Assembly: GCF_004364165.1 (NCBI RefSeq)
Contig: NZ_SOAY01000010.1
Location: 1,081,098 to 1,145,097 of the forward strand
Direction of reading: 5' to 3'
Length of the DNA: 64,000 nucleotides
Origin: Maribacter spongiicola
GTDB taxonomy: Bacteria > Bacteroidota > Bacteroidia > Flavobacteriales > Flavobacteriaceae
A program made the position numbers and the translations under genes. The notes beneath the pieces were generated by a model. It was given only the letters and a program-made list of their open reading frames with translations, did no database searches and was not told where the DNA came from. Positions 43,959 through 54,000 of the stretch are shown piece after piece (within the stretch, counting starts at the first letter, position 1; each line of letters begins with the position of its first letter).

Positions 43959-44561
43959 ATGCCTAAAACATTTAAAATCAATTATTTGAGAACCTTGGTG
44001 AACATGTCTTTAGTACTCCTTTTACTTACGGCTGCATGCGGTCAGTCGAGTGAAAAGTTAAAAGATGATGCAACCAGTAATACCGAAACCAAGGCAGAAG
44101 TTATGAAACCCGAAATTGATATTCAAGCTGCAATACTATCCGATAATTTAGAAGCTGTTAAACAGCATATTTCGGCAGGAACAGATTTGAACAAAAAAGA
44201 CCCTATGACCGGGGCTACGCCACTAATCACAGCAGCTAGCTTTGGAAAGAATAAAATTGCTCAAGCCCTTATTGATGCCGGTGCGGATCTATCGGCTAAA
44301 AATAACGATGGTGCAACTGCTTTGCATACGGCAGCATTCTTTTGTAGAGTCGAAGTCGTACAGTCACTTATTGATGCCAAAGCCGATAAGACCGCTAAAA
44401 ACAACTTTGGTATGACGCCAAGGGAAAGTGTAATAGGGCCATTTGTAGAAATAAAACCCATTTATGAAATGCTACAGCAACAATTAGGGCCGATAGGTTT
44501 GAAAATTGAGTTGACCGAAATCGAAAAAACCCGTCCGGTCATAGCAATGATGTTGCAATAA
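43959..44561 (+). CDS. Ankyrin-repeat lipoprotein
   Basis: About 200 residues from the ATG at 43959 (MPKTFKINYLRTLVNMS). An in-frame ATG at 43911 would add 16 residues; that extra part repeats the leader of protein B. The signal has a lipobox LLTAACGQ. Three ankyrin repeats follow: DIQAAILSDNLEAVKQHISAG, GATPLITAASFGKNKIAQALIDAGADL and GATALHTAAFFCRVEVVQSLIDAKAD. Ankyrin repeats bind protein partners. It probably belongs to the operon started at 43461 and sits in the envelope, facing the same compartment as the sensor's TPR domain. Confidence 0.8.
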   Translation: MPKTFKINYLRTLVNMSLVLLLLTAACGQSSEKLKDDATSNTETKAEVMKPEIDIQAAILSDNLEAVKQHISAGTDLNKKDPMTGATPLITAASFGKNKIAQALIDAGADLSAKNNDGATALHTAAFFCRVEVVQSLIDAKADKTAKNNFGMTPRESVIGPFVEIKPIYEMLQQQLGPIGLKIELTEIEKTRPVIAMMLQ

Positions 44562-44587
44562 TCGATTTTAAAATTAAACATGATGAA

Positions 44588-45691
44588 ATGGAAAGAAGAT
44601 ACGACATTGATTGGCTAAGGGTCATAGCAATAGGCTTGCTACTCATCTATCACATAGCCATCATATTCCAGCCTTGGGCCATGTTCATTGGTTTTATCAA
44701 GAGTGATGAATCCCTAGAGAGCCTATGGAAACCAATGACCATGCTCAACGTTTGGCGAATTCCGTTATTATTCTATGTATCAGGAATGGGGCTTTATTTC
44801 GCTATGCGTAAACGAAATTGGAGGCAATTACTTTTAGAACGCACAAAGCGGATTCTCTTGCCTTTCCTATTTGGTATCGTTGCCATTACCACCCTGCACA
44901 TGTTTATTTTTCAGGAATATTATAACATGCCCTTGGGGTATTTTCCCCATCAAGGTCATTTATGGTTCTTGGGAAATATCTTTGTGTACGTACTCTTGCT
45001 CTTGCCTTTTTTTTACTACTTAAAAAAGAATGGAAACGGTAAAATTAAAAGAGTGTTATTGTGGCTAATGAGCCATCCCGGTGGGCCTTTATTGGTATCC
45101 TTATTTTTTGTCTTTGAGGTTCTGTTGGTAAAGCCCTCGCTGTTTGCATTATACGCCCAGACTTGGCATGGCTTTGTTATTGGATTTTTGGCCTTCTTTT
45201 TCGGCTTTCTTTTCGTGTACAGTGGTAAAACATTCTGGCAGACCGCTTTAAAATGGCGCTGGTTATATATTGGTTTGGCCGTCGTGCTGTTCGGTATAAG
45301 ATATTTTAATTACGCGACGGAAGCACCCGGTTATCTTACGGCTATCGAATCCAATTGTTGGATTTTCGGCGTTTTCGGACTCGGATATAAGTACTTGAAC
45401 AAACCAAGTAAAATCCTGAGTTATTTGAGCCAAGCAGCGTATCCTGTTTATATCATACACATGTTTGTTTTGTACGTAGGGGCTATGTTCATATTGCCAT
45501 TGGAAATACCTATCTTATTGAAATTCGGAGGTATTGTAGCTTTTACAGTTTTAGCCTGCTATCTTATTTATGAATTTATTATTAAAAGGATTGGATTCTT
45601 AAAGCCATTGTTTGGACTTAAATGGAAATCCAATAAAGCAAAAAAGCTCATGAAAATGTATCATCTAAAAATTAAGGACTCTTCAAATTAG
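44588..45691 (+). CDS. Acyltransferase family 3 membrane protein
   Basis: 367 residues with about ten transmembrane helices. It starts MERRYDIDWLRVIAIGLLLIYHIAIIF, containing the conserved R-x10-H pair of acyltransferase 3 proteins, followed by RIPLLFYVSGMGLYFAMRKRNW and FPHQGHLWFLGNIFVY. Members transfer acetyl or other acyl groups to sugars or lipids at the membrane. The gene is 26 bp after the ankyrin gene and likely co-transcribed. Confidence 0.88.
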   Translation: MERRYDIDWLRVIAIGLLLIYHIAIIFQPWAMFIGFIKSDESLESLWKPMTMLNVWRIPLLFYVSGMGLYFAMRKRNWRQLLLERTKRILLPFLFGIVAITTLHMFIFQEYYNMPLGYFPHQGHLWFLGNIFVYVLLLLPFFYYLKKNGNGKIKRVLLWLMSHPGGPLLVSLFFVFEVLLVKPSLFALYAQTWHGFVIGFLAFFFGFLFVYSGKTFWQTALKWRWLYIGLAVVLFGIRYFNYATEAPGYLTAIESNCWIFGVFGLGYKYLNKPSKILSYLSQAAYPVYIIHMFVLYVGAMFILPLEIPILLKFGGIVAFTVLACYLIYEFIIKRIGFLKPLFGLKWKSNKAKKLMKMYHLKIKDSSN

Positions 45692-45705
45692 TTCCAATTT
45701 AAAAA

Positions 45706-45719
45706 ACCGAACGATTGGT
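45706..45719. promoter_or_regulatory. Candidate TetR-type operator (third copy of the motif)
   Basis: ACCGAACGATTGGT equals the 14-bp core of the site at 19240-19257. It is an imperfect palindrome in the 126-bp gap between the acyltransferase gene and the CPBP gene. Confidence 0.5.
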
Positions 45720-45817
45720 CACACTTTTTAAGATACTTTCATGTTGCTTTTTTGATTGTCTTGAAAGTTGAAATGTAACAAGCCTAGGTTTATTAAGAAT
45801 TCTTTAAAAATATTAAA

Positions 45818-46672
45818 ATGTCGGAAAAATTAAGCCATCCAAAACAAGTCTTGAAAACAATACTGCTGTTTTTGGGAATTTTGACCTTGCTAAGTGCTGT
45901 TTGCTATTATGCAATACTGAGATTAAATCCGACAAGTATCTATGTCGGAGCTTTGATGATGTGCCCTGCACTTTCGGCCTTTATTACATTGAAGCTAATG
46001 AAAAGACCGATTTCAAGTCTTTCTTGGGGTCTGAAAAGTTTGAAAAATTTACGCCTATCCTATTTGATTCCGGTAGCCTACATTACGATTTCTTATATAT
46101 TAATTTGGGTTATCGGTTTTGGAAATATGATCAATCAGGAAACTATCACCGAATGGTCGCAAGAATTAGGTATGGAAGGTTTCAATAGTACTATTATACT
46201 ATTGACTATGATTGTTCTCTTATCTACTGTTGGTGTTGTAAAGAACATTGGTTCGACATTGGGCGAGGAAATAGGATGGCGGGGATTCTTCATCTACGAA
46301 CTTCGGAAACTATTTTCCTTTGGCACTGTTTCTATTATTAGTGGAGTAATTTGGGCGATATGGCATTGGCCAATTATCTTTTTGATATACAAGGGAAGTG
46401 GAAACCTGTTGCTACACATTACAGCTTTTACCGTAATGATAGTTGCAATTTCGGTCATTTTGGCCTACTATACTTTTAAATCCAACAGCTTGTGGCCTGC
46501 GGCCCTATTTCATTCCGTACACAATATATTCATACAGAAGGTTTTCACGCCGTTGACGATAACAAATGACCGCACTACTTTTTGGATAGATGAATACGGA
46601 CTCATGCTACCGATTATTACGACGCTATTTGCTATTTATTTTTGGCGAAAGGCGAAAGTTGAGAACCTATAG
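45818..46672 (+). CDS. CPBP-family intramembrane glutamic endopeptidase
   Basis: 284 residues, about eight transmembrane helices. The catalytic motifs of the family are present: GEEIGWRGFFIYEL (motif EExxxR), WAIWHWPIIF, and ALFHSVHNIF. CPBP (Rce1-like) proteases act inside membranes; bacterial members process peptides or protect from bacteriocins. Preceded by an operator-like palindrome and followed by a serine hydrolase gene at 36 bp. Confidence 0.9.
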   Translation: MSEKLSHPKQVLKTILLFLGILTLLSAVCYYAILRLNPTSIYVGALMMCPALSAFITLKLMKRPISSLSWGLKSLKNLRLSYLIPVAYITISYILIWVIGFGNMINQETITEWSQELGMEGFNSTIILLTMIVLLSTVGVVKNIGSTLGEEIGWRGFFIYELRKLFSFGTVSIISGVIWAIWHWPIIFLIYKGSGNLLLHITAFTVMIVAISVILAYYTFKSNSLWPAALFHSVHNIFIQKVFTPLTITNDRTTFWIDEYGLMLPIITTLFAIYFWRKAKVENL

Positions 46673-46708
46673 GTTTTAAGATAATAAAATGAAACAAACA
46701 ACCGTATT

Positions 46709-47752
46709 ATGGCAAAGAAACAATCAAAACGAATACTTAAAATCATATTAATTATGTCAAGCATCAGCTCACTATTCTTTGTTCCATGGATTTTGCTAAG
46801 ATTACTGTTAACACCATTACCTGATACGGTTGAAGAACAGGTCAATGATGCTATTGGATACGGATTGGACGGCATGATTGTTTATGTAGACCAAGCTGGT
46901 AAGCCACCTCAATTTTATTCCGCTGGTTGGCAGGATCGAAAGAATAAAATTCCTGCCAACCCAAAAGCTTTATTCCGGATTGCCAGCATTAGCAAGTTGT
47001 ATGTTGCTGTTGCCGTAGCAAAATTAGTTAATGACAATCAGTTGTCTTTAGACAAAACGCTCACTGATTATATGCCGGAACTATTGGGACGAATTGAAAA
47101 TGCGGATAAAATCACCTTGAGAATGATGGTGCAACATCGGAGTGGTATTCCGAATTACACCGACTCTCCAGATTTTTGGATAAACGACTATTCGAAAAAT
47201 ACCAAAGAATCGCTCGATTTGGTCCTCGATACTCCTGCCGATTTTAAACCGGATAAAAAATATAGGTACTCAAATACAAATTATCTGTTGATTGGCGATA
47301 TTTTGAATAAAACATTGGGATATAGTCATCACCAATTTATTAAAAAAGAAATTTTAATGCCCCTCGGGCTCAACCATACCTACAGTTTGCTAAGTGAAGT
47401 GAATTTAGACGATGTAATGAGCGGATATGCCGTGGATTATGAGCCAGACCTAAGGCCTAATGATTTTGTAAGCCCTGCCGGCTCCATGGTGGCTACAGCA
47501 CAGGACGTGGGTATATTCTTGAGGGCGTTGAACGACGGCTCATTGCTAAATGATAAGGAACAAGCTATCTATTCGTCAATCTATGTATATGAACATACTG
47601 GATTATTACCAGGTTATAGCAGTATTGCCAAATATCACAAGGATATTGATGCTGTGGTTGTTCAATTTGTAAATACCAGTGGCGGATACTCTTGGAACGT
47701 CTCAGAAAAAATTAATAATAGAATTGTAAAAATCCTGAAAAGGAGAAAGTAA
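46709..47752 (+). CDS. Serine hydrolase, class C beta-lactamase-like
   Basis: 347 residues. An N-terminal helix (about 9-34) anchors or exports it. The SxxK motif is SISK at 93-96 (FRIASISKLYVAVAVAKLV); the Tyr motif is YSN in KYRYSNTNYLLIGD; the MVQHRSGIPNY segment is also typical. A C-terminal GLLPGYSS stands where KTG-like motifs occur, so hydrolysis may be esterase- or peptidase-like rather than antibiotic resistance. It is in a run of co-directional envelope genes. Confidence 0.88.
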   Translation: MAKKQSKRILKIILIMSSISSLFFVPWILLRLLLTPLPDTVEEQVNDAIGYGLDGMIVYVDQAGKPPQFYSAGWQDRKNKIPANPKALFRIASISKLYVAVAVAKLVNDNQLSLDKTLTDYMPELLGRIENADKITLRMMVQHRSGIPNYTDSPDFWINDYSKNTKESLDLVLDTPADFKPDKKYRYSNTNYLLIGDILNKTLGYSHHQFIKKEILMPLGLNHTYSLLSEVNLDDVMSGYAVDYEPDLRPNDFVSPAGSMVATAQDVGIFLRALNDGSLLNDKEQAIYSSIYVYEHTGLLPGYSSIAKYHKDIDAVVVQFVNTSGGYSWNVSEKINNRIVKILKRRK

Positions 47753-47832
47753 CCAATACCTTAAAATTAATATACTTGATAAAAAAAACAGATACTACGG
47801 AAACAAATGTATCAAACAATACGCCCAAGCTC

Positions 47833-48276
47833 ATGAAAACTAAATCTTATCCTTTTTGGCGCTGGTTCTGGCTCACTTTCCTTGTTGTTTCTCTTTGGTA
47901 TGCATGGTATTCATTCTATGTGCCTTCAAATGATATGGTTTGGAATGATGACATGGTGTCTGCTCAAAAGCTTGCTGACAGTTCTGGTAAAAATATAATG
48001 TTATTTTTTACTGGGGAATGGTGTTCACCTTGTCGCATTATGAAGCGTGAAATTTTTGGAGACAAAGAAGCTATGAGTGCCATTAATGCGAAAGTTATAC
48101 CCGTTGAGATTAATATTGATGACCCTAATGTTAAAGAACTCGCAAAGCACTATAACATTGGCGCTACCCCAACTACAGTTTTTATTGATTCTGAAGGAAA
48201 TGTAATTGATTACGCCGTAGGAAAGGTTGGGAGAACAGAATTCCTTGAAATACTTAAAAATTTGAATTTGCCTTAA
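47833..48276 (+). CDS. Membrane-anchored thioredoxin-fold protein
   Basis: 147 residues from ATG 47833. A TTG at 47776 would extend it by 19 residues without better motifs. One transmembrane helix at about 11-28, then a thioredoxin domain with the active site EWCSPCRIMKRE (Cys64, Cys67), KVIPVEINIDDPNVKELAKHYNIGATPTTVFIDSEGN (cis-Pro in TPT) and a short end. It would reduce or isomerise disulfides in the periplasm. Last clear gene of the run beginning at 43.5 kb. Confidence 0.85.
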   Translation: MKTKSYPFWRWFWLTFLVVSLWYAWYSFYVPSNDMVWNDDMVSAQKLADSSGKNIMLFFTGEWCSPCRIMKREIFGDKEAMSAINAKVIPVEINIDDPNVKELAKHYNIGATPTTVFIDSEGNVIDYAVGKVGRTEFLEILKNLNLP

Positions 48277-48301
48277 TTCTAAGTAAGGTAGAAGCGCCTG
48301 A

Positions 48302-48466
48302 TATAAAAAACGACATTATACATCTTGTAAATTACAAAAGACTAAAGACATTTCGCTTCCAAAAGCAGCCATAATAAAATTGGGTGATACTTTAGACGAA
48401 AGTTATGCAAATATCTTTTGGTTTGATGCTCAGATTATTGAAACGCTTAGACCTAAAACAAATTAG
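48302..48466 (+). pseudogene. Orphan C-terminal fragment of an unknown gene
   Basis: A 54-codon open frame without a start, ending KLGDTLDESYANIFWFDAQ...LRPKTN and a TAG at 48466. It has a protein-like composition with Trp, Phe and conserved-looking acid residues, so it may be the tail of a deleted gene. I do not recognise it. Confidence 0.3.
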
Positions 48467-48487
48467 AATTCATTTAATACAATTAAC

Positions 48488-49183
48488 CTATAATAGTTTG
48501 TTGATATTTAATTTATACAATTTACCAATAGGCACAATATGATCTCCAATGTAAATTCTGTTGCCTTCTACACTACGTATATGCTTTTTTGCAACTGCAA
48601 AAGACTTATGAACTTGAAGAAAATCATTGTCTGAAAATAATTGTATCGTATCCGATATTTTTTCTCGAATGCTGATGATGCCATCAGTAGTAACAACTTT
48701 GGTATAATTGCCAGAAGCTTCAATAAATAGTATGGAATCTATAGCTACCTGAACATGACTATTATTTTGCTTTAAAAAAATATGCTTTCCTTCAGGCTTT
48801 ATATTCTGCTGCCTTCCCATACTCATTGTACTAATGGTCGAAGACGTTACTTTATTAATAGCACTCAAAAAACGTTCTAAACTAAAAGGTTTTAACAGGT
48901 AATCTACAACGTTTAATTCGTAGCCTTCAATTGCGAATTCACTATAGGCGGTCGTGACAATAACTTTAGGAGGTGATGATAAGGTTCTTAAAAATTCAAA
49001 TCCTTTTAATTTGGGCATATTTATATCTAAAAGGATTAAGTCAACTTGATGTGTATTTAAATACTCAAGCGCTTCCAAAGCGCTATAACAGTTTTTCTGC
49101 AAATTCATATGCGGAAGCATTTCACAATATTCCATGATAATCTTGTGGGCTATATGTTCATCATCTATGATTAGATATCTCAT
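48488..49183 (-). CDS. LytTR-family response regulator
   Basis: 231 residues. Receiver domain at the N-terminus with phosphorylated Asp in VDLILLDINMPKLKGFEFL, then TAYSEFAIEGYELNVVDYLLKPFSLERFL. LytTR DNA-binding domain from about 128: HIFLKQNNSHVQVAIDSILFIEASGNYTKVVT and FLQVHKSFAVAKKHIRSVEGNRIYIGDHIVPIGKLYK. Its gene starts where the kinase gene ends (49183), one base overlap. It forms a YehU/YehT-like pair and likely controls the divergent ABC-M1 operon. Confidence 0.92.
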   Translation of the reverse strand: MRYLIIDDEHIAHKIIMEYCEMLPHMNLQKNCYSALEALEYLNTHQVDLILLDINMPKLKGFEFLRTLSSPPKVIVTTAYSEFAIEGYELNVVDYLLKPFSLERFLSAINKVTSSTISTMSMGRQQNIKPEGKHIFLKQNNSHVQVAIDSILFIEASGNYTKVVTTDGIISIREKISDTIQLFSDNDFLQVHKSFAVAKKHIRSVEGNRIYIGDHIVPIGKLYKLNINKLL

Positions 49184-49974
49184 TATTTTAATATTAGAGA
49201 TAGTTTAACTTTATAACTATTGGCGGTTACGTCAAAAGAAAGAGCATGCTTATCGGAGTAAACTAGCTCTAATCTTCTCTTTAAGTTTTTTAAACCAATA
49301 CCTTCTGTATTGGGTGTTTGTTGTAATTCAAAATTATTTTCAATTATGAAATTTACGTTATTACCCTTTTCGGTTAAGTTAATATGGATATACGCGTCTT
49401 TTTCTAAATTTTCCAAGCCATGCTTAAAAGCATTCTCTACTAGAATAATAAATAGTAAAGGCATAATTTTAGCTTGCGGATTCTCAATTTCAGAATTAAA
49501 TTGAACATCAGACTTTTTATGATAGCGTATTCCTTGAAGTTCAATATAGTTTTTTAAATAATCTAATTCTTGTTTGAGGCTAACCCAATCTTTTTGGCCC
49601 TCATAAATACTATATCGCATCATATCAGAAAGTTTAAGTACCATTTCCCTTTCCTTAGAATCTTTTTCCATTAATCCATACAAATTGTTGAGTGTATTGA
49701 AGAAGAAATGTGGGTTTACCTGACTTTTTAAATGCAGTAGTTCTGTTTTTTCTTTTTCATTCTTTAATCTAATAATTGATTTGATCTGTTTAAAAACCCA
49801 GTGGGCAATTGTAATGATTAAGAGAATAAAGTACAATACAACAAACTCAGCAAACCCTTCTAATTTACCAAAAGTGTCATTAAAGATTACAATGACTATA
49901 CCTATAATTACAAGGGATATCTTATAAACTCTGTTTATAACTTTCTTTTTTCTATCTGAAATTTTCAACTTCAT
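49183..49974 (-). CDS. LytS/YehU-like sensor histidine kinase
   Basis: 263 residues. Two transmembrane helices at the N-terminus (VYKISLVIIGIVIVIF and FVVLYFILLIITIAHWVF). The His_kinase domain has LKSQVNPHFFFNTLNNLYGLM with the conserved His, and a degenerate HATPase with ILVENAFKHGLENL and GIGLKNLKRRLEL. It lacks a large sensor domain, so the signal is probably membrane-related. Operon with the response regulator; divergent from the ABC gene. Confidence 0.92.
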   Translation of the reverse strand: MKLKISDRKKKVINRVYKISLVIIGIVIVIFNDTFGKLEGFAEFVVLYFILLIITIAHWVFKQIKSIIRLKNEKEKTELLHLKSQVNPHFFFNTLNNLYGLMEKDSKEREMVLKLSDMMRYSIYEGQKDWVSLKQELDYLKNYIELQGIRYHKKSDVQFNSEIENPQAKIMPLLFIILVENAFKHGLENLEKDAYIHINLTEKGNNVNFIIENNFELQQTPNTEGIGLKNLKRRLELVYSDKHALSFDVTANSYKVKLSLILK

Positions 49975-50182
49975 AGGTCAAGATTAATTAAATAAAATTC
50001 CTCCTACAAATTAGTTGACAAACAATAGATACACAGGGATAAACACATACTTAGTTGGGATAAAGTACGTTTGTACCCTTCTTAAGGTGTTGTATCACGC
50101 CTAACATCCGATGTGTCACTTTTTGTTTTTTACAATTAAGGCCCACTATAAGTTTGCCTCAATCAATCGAAAAACGAACAAT

Positions 50183-51070
50183 ATGGAACTTAGAATTGAC
50201 AATCTATCAAAAACGTATTCAAACGGGATTAAAGCTTTACAAAACATTTCACTAGTTATACCAACAGGCATGTTTGGTCTATTAGGCCCAAATGGTGCTG
50301 GCAAGTCTACGTTAATGCGAACTATTGCAACACTGCAAGAAGCCGATGCTGGTTCCATTGTTCTTGGAGACATCGATGTATTGAAACAAAAAAATGAATT
50401 GCGGCAGGTATTAGGTTATTTGCCGCAACAATTTGGCTTGTACCCAAAAATATCGGCCGAGGTATTACTCAATCATTTTGCAGTGCTTAAAGGCATCACT
50501 AATAAAAATGAACGCAAAGAATTAGTGAAAACGCTATTGTATAAAACCAATTTATATGACGTACGACAACAAAACCTTAAAGGATTTTCAGGCGGGATGA
50601 AGCAACGTTTTGGTATTGCACAAGCCTTACTTAACAATCCGAAGTTACTTATTGTAGATGAACCCACTGCAGGATTGGATCCCGTAGAACGCAATCGGTT
50701 TTACAACGTTCTAAGCGAGCTTGGGGAACATACCGTGGTTATTTTATCCACACACATTGTTGACGATGTCAAAGAGCTCTGCACAAATATGGCCATTATT
50801 AATCAAGGACAAGTATGCTTAAAAGGGCAGCCGTTGCAAATACTAGAAGGCCTAAAGGATAAAGTCTATAAAAAAACAATCGAGAAATCAGAATTGAACC
50901 TATATAAAGAAAATTATCAGGTCATCAGTGAACGATTATTTCTTGGAAAACCAACCATTCATATCGTAAGTGATATGAATCCAGGAGACGGTTTTTCGCT
51001 TATTAATGCCGAATTAGAGGACGTCTATTTTTCGGAAATATTCAATACTACTAACCTTAAATCTAATTAG
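50183..51070 (+). CDS. ABC transporter ATP-binding protein
   Basis: 296 residues starting MELRIDNLSKTYSNG; an ATG at 50111 would add 24 residues without domain support. Walker A GPNGAGKST, Q-loop YLPQQFGLYPKIS, signature FSGGMKQR, Walker B LLIVDEPTAGLDP and the H-loop STHIVDDV are all there. The C-terminal 70 residues are family-specific. It pairs with the following permease-peptidase fusion (2-bp gap). Substrate unknown; export or extraction of a peptide or lipid is plausible. Confidence 0.93.
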   Translation: MELRIDNLSKTYSNGIKALQNISLVIPTGMFGLLGPNGAGKSTLMRTIATLQEADAGSIVLGDIDVLKQKNELRQVLGYLPQQFGLYPKISAEVLLNHFAVLKGITNKNERKELVKTLLYKTNLYDVRQQNLKGFSGGMKQRFGIAQALLNNPKLLIVDEPTAGLDPVERNRFYNVLSELGEHTVVILSTHIVDDVKELCTNMAIINQGQVCLKGQPLQILEGLKDKVYKKTIEKSELNLYKENYQVISERLFLGKPTIHIVSDMNPGDGFSLINAELEDVYFSEIFNTTNLKSN

Positions 51071-51072
51071 TT

Positions 51073-54000
51073 ATGTGGTATACTATTTTTAAGTTCGAAA
51101 TACAATACCGAATTAAACGACCAGATACTTATGTGTTCTTCCTTTTTCTATTTCTATTTTCAATTATTGGTGTTGACTTTATTTTTCAAGGTTCAGAAAT
51201 GGGTCTTATGAAAAAAAACTCACCCATAGTGATTGCAAAAACAATGGGAGCCATTACCGGTATATTTATGATTTTAGCCTCGATGATAATGGGCGTCTCT
51301 GTACTAAGGGATTTTGAATATAATATAGAATCTTTGCTATTTTCTGCACCAATCAACAAAAAAGATTATTTACTAGGTCGATTTTTAGGATCGTTTGCAG
51401 TTTTACTATTTGTATTTGCAGGTATTTTATTTGGCATGATGCTAAGCGAATTTATGCCATGGCATAATCCAGAAGATCTATTAGGGTTTAATGCCATTGT
51501 TTATATAAAGACATTTTTAATGGTAACGTTACCAACGTTGTTTTTTGGAGCTTCGTTATTTTTTGTTACAGGTGCTTTAAGCAGAAACCTGGTGGTAGTC
51601 TATACACAAGGTATTATTTTATTTGTGGTTTTTATGCTAACCAAAGCTATCACTAATGAATTTTGGCAAGCCATTCTAGATCCATTTTCGCTAACAACAA
51701 CCACTTTTGCGACAAAGTTTTGGTCAGCTTTAGAAAAAAGCACACAAGAACTTCCTTTTATTGGAGCATTGCTATATAACAAACTATTTTGGATGTCTCT
51801 AGGAATACTGGCGCTAATCTATGGTTATAAAAAATTCAATTTTAATGTTGTTAAAGAAAAGCAATCAAAGAGAAAGCAAGTTGAAAAATTAGTTGGTAAA
51901 AGCACTAGTGTTGTTAGTGGTATAGAAATTCCTGAAGCTACAAAGCAATATGGATTACTTTCAAAATGGAATCAATTAAAACAATTTTCTTGGTTTTACT
52001 TTATCAGTATTTGCAAGCAAGCATCATTTTGGGGCATTGTTATTTGTGGGATGATTATCATTCTCATTAATTCCGTAAATCTTGGAACTGTATATGGTGT
52101 TGATAGCTATCCAGCAACCTATTTTATTGTTGAAGAACTCAAAGAAACATCTATTTATTTCTTCATAATAATTTTAGTGTTTTATTCAAGTGAATTGGTA
52201 TGGAAAGAGCGAGGTGCTAAATTAGATTTGATCTATGACGCAACACCAATATCTAGTTTTATCAAACTAATTGGTAAATACATTGGATTAAACTTAGTGT
52301 ATGTAGTATTAATGCTCGCACTAATTGGTTCAGGAATTCTATTTCAAACATTAAGTGGGTATTACAAATATGAATTCCAAGTCTATTTTTATGGTTTCTT
52401 CTTAGAGATTTTACCGTTTTTAGCACTGTATACATGCATTGCATTTTTTATTCAATCTGTGGTAAACCATAAATTTGTAGGCATAATGTTGGTAATTATA
52501 TTTTTTATAGCCAATGTTGCTTTAGGTTTATTCGGGTTTGATCACGATTTATATTTTTTCGGAGGAAGTGCTTTAGGAACGTATTCTGATATGAATGGTT
52601 ATGGTCATTTTTTAAAACCCTATTTGTTAATTAAATTATATTGGTTTCTCTTCGGAATTCTATTACTAATTATTGGGTCTTTAGTAAATGTAAGAGGTAC
52701 TGAAACCAATTTAATGCAACGCATAAGAGTTAGCAAAAACAGATTTAGCAAGCCGCTTTTTAAAGTTGGTTCTATGGTCTTTCTAGTATTTATACTCATG
52801 GGAAGTTTAATCTTTTACAATACGAATATTTTAAATACTTATTGGACCAATACTAAAGCAACTGAATTTAGAGTAGCTTATGAAAAGGAACTCAAACAGT
52901 TTGAATATATACCACAGCCCAAAATAGTAGATGTGAATTTAAAAGTGGAATTGTATCCTTCATCAAGAGATTATACTGCGGAAGGGTATTATATATTAAA
53001 AAACACCAACGCGCAACCCATTAATGAGATTCATATTCAAAAACTAATCGAAGAGAATATCACATTAGATGCTGTCACTTTTGATGGAGGCGCAATAGAA
53101 AATAATACATACGCTTCCTACGATTATACCATCTATCAGTTGCATAGCCCTTTGAATCCTGGAGATTCAATTAAAATGAACTTTAAGCAATCATTTACTA
53201 CGAATGGATTTGAAGCAGGTAATTCAAATGCCAATATTGTTGAAAATGGGACATTCTTTAACAATAAAGACTTTCCAACATTAGGTTACAACAGAAAATA
53301 TGAGCTAAGTGATAGGGATGAACGTTCGGAATATAATTTATCTGAAAGAACAAATAGAGCAAATAGAAATGACGTGAAAGAATTAGTTAACGCAAGGTCA
53401 GGTAGTGATTCTGACGGTATTCATTTTGAAATGGTCATAGGAACAGACATTGACCAAACAGCATTAGTTCCTGGTAATTTATTGAGGGAGTGGACAGAAA
53501 ATAATCGCAATTATTTTCATTATAAAATGGAAATTCCAATGATTGATTTTTACTCAATTGTTTCAGCAAAATATGATATAAAAAGAGGTAAATGGATTTC
53601 AAAATCTAATTCAATTTCAAAACAAGTAGATCTAGAAATTTACTATCATAATAGTCATGAGTATAACATAGATAGAATGATGATGGCTATGAAAGCCTCA
53701 TTAGATTACTATAGTACGAGTTTCAGCCCGTATCAATATGAACAGTTACGTATCATGGAATTTCCGCGTTATGCGCAATTTGCACAATCATTTCCGGGCA
53801 CTGTTCCATTCTCAGAATCTATAGGTTTTGTTTTAGATATTGATGATGAAACGGATGTAGATATGGCATTTTATGTAACTGCACACGAAATTGCCCACCA
53901 ATGGTTTGCTATGCAAGTAGAAGCCGCAAATGTAAAAGGGCAATACTTTATTTTGGAAACGCTTTCTCAATATGCAGCCATGATGGTTTTAAAAGCGCAC

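Noticed and set aside
47776..47832. TTG start for the thioredoxin-fold gene
   Set aside because: The 19 extra residues are polar and would precede the membrane helix; ATG at 47833 gives a normal anchored protein.
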